This document shows, in pieces, positions 6,202-8,854 of a stretch of DNA of 8,854 bases. The stretch is taken from the NCBI GenBank assembly GCA_023256115.1, contig JAGDWU010000018.1, positions 1 through 8,854 on the forward strand, in the 5' to 3' direction. Under the pieces are notes generated by a model, which was not told the DNA's origin, did not search any database, and saw nothing but the letters and a program-made list of their open reading frames with translations. Source of the stretch: Candidatus Aenigmatarchaeota archaeon. Lineage in GTDB: Archaea > Aenigmatarchaeota > Aenigmatarchaeia > CG10238-14 > SpSt-28. Every line of letters starts with the position of its first letter. Position 1 is the stretch's first letter. A program made the translations under genes and the position numbers.

Positions 6202-7716
6202 TTACATTAGAAATAAAAATTTTAATGGAATATGGATAATATTATCTTCTAAAATTTTGAGTTCATCTTCTCCAAAAATTATACCTTTTATATTACTCTT
6301 CTTTTTTAATCTGCTAAATGTATTTTTAATTTGCCTTAAGCCATCTTGGACCTTTTTATTAAAACCAATTTCAACGGCAATATATTCTTTATCTATTGTC
6401 AAAATAAAATCAGCACCTTGCTCCGAAGAATCATAAGCAATTTGACTAAAAATTTTTTTACTATCAGTTAATTTTTTAATATCTTTAAAGTAAATTAAAG
6501 CAAAATAATCTTCTAAAAAACGACCCCTAACTTCACTTCCTATAACACCTTTTAGCAAAGCATTTCTAATGGAGGGCGAGGAAAATAAAAACTTGATAGG
6601 CTTTCTTGTTTTTGAAAATTTTCCGCTGAAGCTTCTTATTTCATAAAGTAGTCCCGTTAATACTAAATAATCTAAAATTTTTCTTAATGTTTTATAGTCC
6701 AATTTAACAGTACTACAAATTTTTTGTAAATCAGTAATTTCTGAATTTGCTAGCAAAAATAAAATATATTTAATTTTTGAAATGGGTTCTGCTTTTAATT
6801 TCGCTATACTTAAAATATCCTTAGTTATAATTTTATCTACCATACCTTCAATAAATTCAAAAATTAAATTAGCATTATTTAAAGACTTAATCAAAAATGG
6901 CAAACCACCTAATTCTAAAAATCTCATTTCAATATTTGGTTCTAATTTATGATAAAAATTATTAACCTTAGGCAATAAATCCTTTAAGGCTTGATAACTT
7001 TCTTTTAACTCTTTATTCATAAAAATAGCATTTAAAATTTCATCAGATAAACCAGGTTCAGGATACAAATTGTGTTTAAGAATCAAAAATTCATTAAATT
7101 TTAATGGATATAATTCATTGGAGATACTTCTTCTTGATAAATCAGGATTCATTTTTAGTTTAAGAGCTGAAGAGCCAGTAGCAATGAATAAAATGTTTTT
7201 ATTAGCTTTAGTTCTATCATAAAAAGATTTCAAAAATAATCCCCAATTATCATCATAATGAATCTCATCTAAAAGAATTAGAAATTTTCTATTTGTACTT
7301 TCAAAATGAATATTTTTGGCTGTTTCATAAAATTTAAAAAAATCATTAAGAGAAATATTTTCACCTTTTAATCTTGAAACATCTAAATATAGCTTTTCAT
7401 AATCACTTTTTAAGATAGCTTGAAGTTTTGATTTTTGTTTTTCTTTTACAAACTTATCTGCATAATAAAGTTGTGCTAATAAAGTGGTTTTACCTGTTCC
7501 TCTTAATCCTGTCAAAATATGTATTTTTTCAAGTTCATCTATTTCGCCTTCCAAAAATCTATTTAAAATTTTTAAGTAGTAAGAAAAAATATATCTTGTA
7601 GGTAAAAGCTTCCTTTTTTTCTCGCCTGGTATTTCGTAATATATATAATTTTCAAGAAATTCATCCAACCTACTTATCCATAACCTATAAAAATTTTCTA
7701 TTTTTACTGTATCCAT
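6202..7716 (-). CDS. AAA+ ATPase with C-terminal DUF4143-like domain, defence operon
   Basis: The product has 504 residues from ATG 7716. A TTG eight codons upstream is possible, but it falls inside a palindrome just at the predicted transcription start, so ATG is preferred. Walker A GLRGTGKTT lies at 70-78, Walker B FLILLDEIHY at about 145-154, and sensor-1 ATGSS near 180. RRSISNELYPLKFNEF at 195-210 is the arginine-containing signature of this ATPase family. A winged-helix-like segment (about 320-370) is followed by a C-terminal nuclease-fold domain with E402 (GRFLED), D436 (GADFIL) and E449-I-G451. The usual catalytic ExK lysine is thus replaced by Gly, so cleavage activity is doubtful and a DNA-binding or regulatory role is more likely. 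The family is common in bacteria and archaea and its role is poorly known. Here it is the first gene of the effector module, with its own promoter. Confidence 0.88.
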   Translation of the reverse strand: MDTVKIENFYRLWISRLDEFLENYIYYEIPGEKKRKLLPTRYIFSYYLKILNRFLEGEIDELEKIHILTGLRGTGKTTLLAQLYYADKFVKEKQKSKLQAILKSDYEKLYLDVSRLKGENISLNDFFKFYETAKNIHFESTNRKFLILLDEIHYDDNWGLFLKSFYDRTKANKNILFIATGSSALKLKMNPDLSRRSISNELYPLKFNEFLILKHNLYPEPGLSDEILNAIFMNKELKESYQALKDLLPKVNNFYHKLEPNIEMRFLELGGLPFLIKSLNNANLIFEFIEGMVDKIITKDILSIAKLKAEPISKIKYILFLLANSEITDLQKICSTVKLDYKTLRKILDYLVLTGLLYEIRSFSGKFSKTRKPIKFLFSSPSIRNALLKGVIGSEVRGRFLEDYFALIYFKDIKKLTDSKKIFSQIAYDSSEQGADFILTIDKEYIAVEIGFNKKVQDGLRQIKNTFSRLKKKSNIKGIIFGEDELKILEDNIIHIPLKFLFLM

Positions 7717-7722
7717 AATTTC

Positions 7723-7742
7723 AATTGGATTATAATCCAATT
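7723..7742. repeat. Perfect 20-base palindrome (operator-like site 1)
   Basis: AATTGGATTA followed by its exact reverse complement TAATCCAATT. It overlaps the last bases of the -10 box and covers the predicted transcription start of the ATPase transcript, ending 6 bases before the ATG codon. A dimeric repressor bound here would block transcription. Its arms recur in the second palindrome with centres 34 bases apart. Confidence 0.75.
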
Positions 7743-7768
7743 ATAACATATATTTTAATTGGATTCAA
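7740..7768 (-). promoter_or_regulatory. Strong extended -10 promoter for the ATPase-helicase-nuclease genes
   Basis: On the minus strand a -35 box TTGAAT (7768-7763) is followed by a 17-base spacer, a TG extension (TGT, 7748-7746) and a perfect TATAAT (7745-7740). Predicted initiation near 7733 gives a leader of about 17 bases before ATG 7716, with no Shine-Dalgarno. Both palindromes overlap promoter elements, so regulated rather than constitutive expression is expected. The regulator is unknown. Confidence 0.7.
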
Positions 7769-7779
7769 ATCCAATTAAA
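7754..7779. repeat. 26-base near-perfect palindrome (operator-like site 2)
   Basis: Arms TTTAATTGGATT and AATCCAATTAAA surround a central CA. The inner nine bases of each arm (AATTGGATT/AATCCAATT) are identical to those of the 7723-7742 palindrome. The site contains the -35 box of the ATPase promoter and also the stop codon of the methyltransferase fragment (7775-7777). The shared arms and fixed spacing point to a two-site operator, or to duplicated ends of a small insertion. Confidence 0.75.
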
Positions 7780-8653
7780 CACTTTTAGCTTTTTTTAATC
7801 TGTTTTGAACTAATTCTGCTACTGCCCAGTAAACTTCTTTTCTTTCTTCTTCAGTTAACCCTAAAGCATCAAAAACAATATCATCTAAAGCTTTTCTATC
7901 TGGCAATGGATTTGGCTCTTGCTCATGAATAGGTTTGTTAGGGTCAAAACCAAGCTCGGTAAAAACTTTTTTTATTTCTCTATTCATAATTTCTTTATAT
8001 AAACTTTCATTTGAACCTAAGAGAAATAATATGGGATTGGGAATCTCTAATTCATATATATCTTCTTTCAATAGCCTAATGGGTCCAGAAATAGATACCC
8101 TTCCTATTGATTCGAAAAACAACCAGGTAATAGTTGAGTTAAGAGAAAGTACTAAATACTTTGTCAGGTTTTTAAATAAAGGGATAATACCGTGAAAGTT
8201 ATGCTCAAAAGGTAAATTATCTTTATTAAAATGAACAATGTGTTTTGCTCTTCTTATATCAACCCATAAAATCGGAGCTCGTTTTATTTTAAATGGAATA
8301 TTTTTTACTTTGATTATCCATGATGCATCTTTTCGAGTTAAAATTATTTTTGAATGATCCGTTGGTGTTCTAAAAACTAAAGAGAAATTATTTTGATCGA
8401 AATTTTTTATACTTGAAATCTTTTTATAGTAAAGCTTATTATTGCCGGTAATTATTCCTGCCCTTACTTTAGCTATATTTCTCAATTTTATTAATTTATT
8501 TAAAAAACCGCGTTTTAAAAATTCTTCTTCAATCAACCAATAATCACCAGTTTTCATATTCCTTATAATCCTTAATCCTGCCTTCTTTATCTCTTCCAAG
8601 CTCTTAAATTTTCCCAAGTTTTTAATTTTATGTTTTATTTCTGAGAATTTCAT
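7775..8653 (-). CDS. C-terminal, target-recognition part of an N6-adenine DNA methyltransferase (catalytic half missing)
   Basis: The intact frame encodes 292 residues from ATG 8653. Residues 58-205 look like the target-recognition region of Eco57I/type IIG-like methylases: LRNIAKVRAGIITGNNKLYY, then ILWVDIRRAKHIVHFNK, HNFHGIIPL, LNSTITWLFFESIGR and SGPIRLLKEDIYELEIPNP. The tail (231-292: FDPNKPIHEQEPNPLPDRKA, then DDIVFDALGLTEEERKEVYW) is a common C-terminal end of such enzymes next to restriction helicases. Full-length members are usually far longer and have an N-terminal SAM-binding domain with an NPPY motif. Neither is present, and the DNA upstream holds an unrelated + strand gene. It is therefore a 5' truncation, or a stand-alone recognition subunit working with a catalytic partner elsewhere. 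The start codon has no Shine-Dalgarno and may simply be an internal Met. Confidence 0.75.
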   Translation of the reverse strand: MKFSEIKHKIKNLGKFKSLEEIKKAGLRIIRNMKTGDYWLIEEEFLKRGFLNKLIKLRNIAKVRAGIITGNNKLYYKKISSIKNFDQNNFSLVFRTPTDHSKIILTRKDASWIIKVKNIPFKIKRAPILWVDIRRAKHIVHFNKDNLPFEHNFHGIIPLFKNLTKYLVLSLNSTITWLFFESIGRVSISGPIRLLKEDIYELEIPNPILFLLGSNESLYKEIMNREIKKVFTELGFDPNKPIHEQEPNPLPDRKALDDIVFDALGLTEEERKEVYWAVAELVQNRLKKAKSV

Positions 8654-8691
8654 GGTTTTTTATATATTTTTTATTTATAATTCATAATGAT

Positions 8692-8705
8692 ATTATATTA
8701 GGAGG
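8692..8705. promoter_or_regulatory. AT-rich divergent intergenic region with a TATAAT box and AGGAGG site
   Basis: TATAAT on the minus strand (8697-8692) lies about 40 bases before the methyltransferase-fragment ATG, but its -35 region is poor (TTATGT). AGGAGG on the + strand (8700-8705) directly abuts the ATG at 8706 and lies 10 bases before ATA 8716, which could be a mutated start of the antitoxin-like frame. The regulatory roles are tentative. Confidence 0.3.
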
Positions 8706-8854
8706 ATGGGCAAACATAACGGTCAGCGAGGAGGAAGCTTCACGCGCTTAAGGAGGAGATATCAGAAAAATAGGGGTGAAAATGAGCATAGAGGAAACGA
8801 TAAACTACCTTATTACTGCATAGAGGGGGATTGAGATGGGAAACGGGAGGAAGG
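8706..8854 (+). pseudogene. Frameshifted ribbon-helix-helix antitoxin-like gene (runs to the window edge)
   Basis: No single frame is long, but pieces in sequence form one coherent small protein. After ATG 8706 one surplus G must be dropped to read ANITVSEEEASR (8710-8745). A second surplus base at 8743-8746 leads to ALKEEISEK (8744-8770). A missing A in the A5 run returns to IGVKMSIEETINYLITA, ending at TAG 8821-8823. The pattern of a first strand with ITVSEE, a charged helix, then SIEETINYLI is the typical layout of ribbon-helix-helix antitoxins such as the VapB type, which repress their own operon and neutralise a toxin. AGGAGG at 8700-8705 is a plausible ribosome binding site. A further site (AGGGGG) and ATG at 8836 may start the next gene, perhaps the toxin, beyond the window. 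Homopolymer sequencing error is an alternative to decay. Confidence 0.45.

Noticed and set aside
7717..7740. TTG start at 7740 for the ATPase, adding MDYNPIEI
   Set aside because: Those codons lie inside the 20-base palindrome and begin upstream of the predicted transcription start. ATG 7716 is a better start and leaves a complete ATPase.
7723..7779. CRISPR-like or transposon terminal repeats
   Set aside because: There are only two copies, both self-palindromic and placed exactly over promoter elements. No spacer array, transposase or clear target duplication was seen.
8706..8834. A 42-residue + strand ORF starting MGKHNGQRGG directly after AGGAGG
   Set aside because: The other two frames of the same DNA together give a coherent ribbon-helix-helix-like protein, and this frame's Arg/Gly-rich content is what an out-of-frame reading of that sequence would produce. 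The ribosome site also touches the ATG with no spacer.
1..8854. Archaeal origin
   Set aside because: Missing Shine-Dalgarno sites and some protein styles would fit archaea, but the promoter at 7740-7768 is an excellent sigma70-type match and no convincing BRE/TATA arrangement was seen.

Overview
The window is AT-rich DNA, most likely bacterial. The best evidence for a bacterium is a textbook sigma70-type promoter at 7740-7768 (TTGAAT, 17-base spacer, extended -10 TGTTATAAT) and a full-length Shine-Dalgarno match (AAGGAGGTGAT) at 73-83. The lineage cannot be fixed from sequence alone. The Lys/Glu/Ile-rich proteins would fit an uncultured anaerobe or a Patescibacteria-like genome, but that is a guess.

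Left flank (1-1965). A 22-residue C-terminal tail of an unknown + strand gene (1-69) is followed by a tiny + strand ORF with a near-perfect ribosome binding site (89-163). On the minus strand lies an intact cation diffusion facilitator with an HD-HD (zinc-type) metal site and a Cys-rich C-terminal tail (586-1635). Just downstream of it is a broken gene (223-576: two frameshifts and an in-frame TAG). Just upstream is a second broken gene (1646-1965: one frameshift and no start codon).

Core (1972-8653, all minus strand, read right to left). This looks like a restriction-type anti-phage operon. First comes an ORF matching only the C-terminal target-recognition half of an N6-adenine DNA methyltransferase (7775-8653), without catalytic motifs. 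Then come an AAA+ ATPase with a DUF4143-like C-terminus (6202-7716), a 1041-residue phospholipase D/SNF2 helicase fusion (3075-6200), and a PD-(D/E)XK nuclease-like protein (1972-3066). The gaps from the ATPase onward are 1 and 8 bases. Between the methyltransferase fragment and the ATPase sit two near-identical palindromes. One contains the -35 box and the other overlaps the end of the -10 box and the predicted transcription start, so the three-gene effector module appears to have its own operator-controlled promoter.

Right flank (8700-8854). DNA of visibly higher GC carries a + strand gene resembling a ribbon-helix-helix antitoxin, but it is broken by at least three single-base shifts and runs off the window.

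The main point of interest is a helicase/nuclease/ATPase effector set kept intact while its methyltransferase is reduced to a recognition domain. It is set between small degenerate genes and carries a private palindromic promoter. Component types recall DISARM (SNF2 helicase, PLD, N6 methylase) and the helicase-methylase-ATPase (Hma) class, but no DUF1998 (DrmB) gene is visible and the arrangement does not clearly match either.
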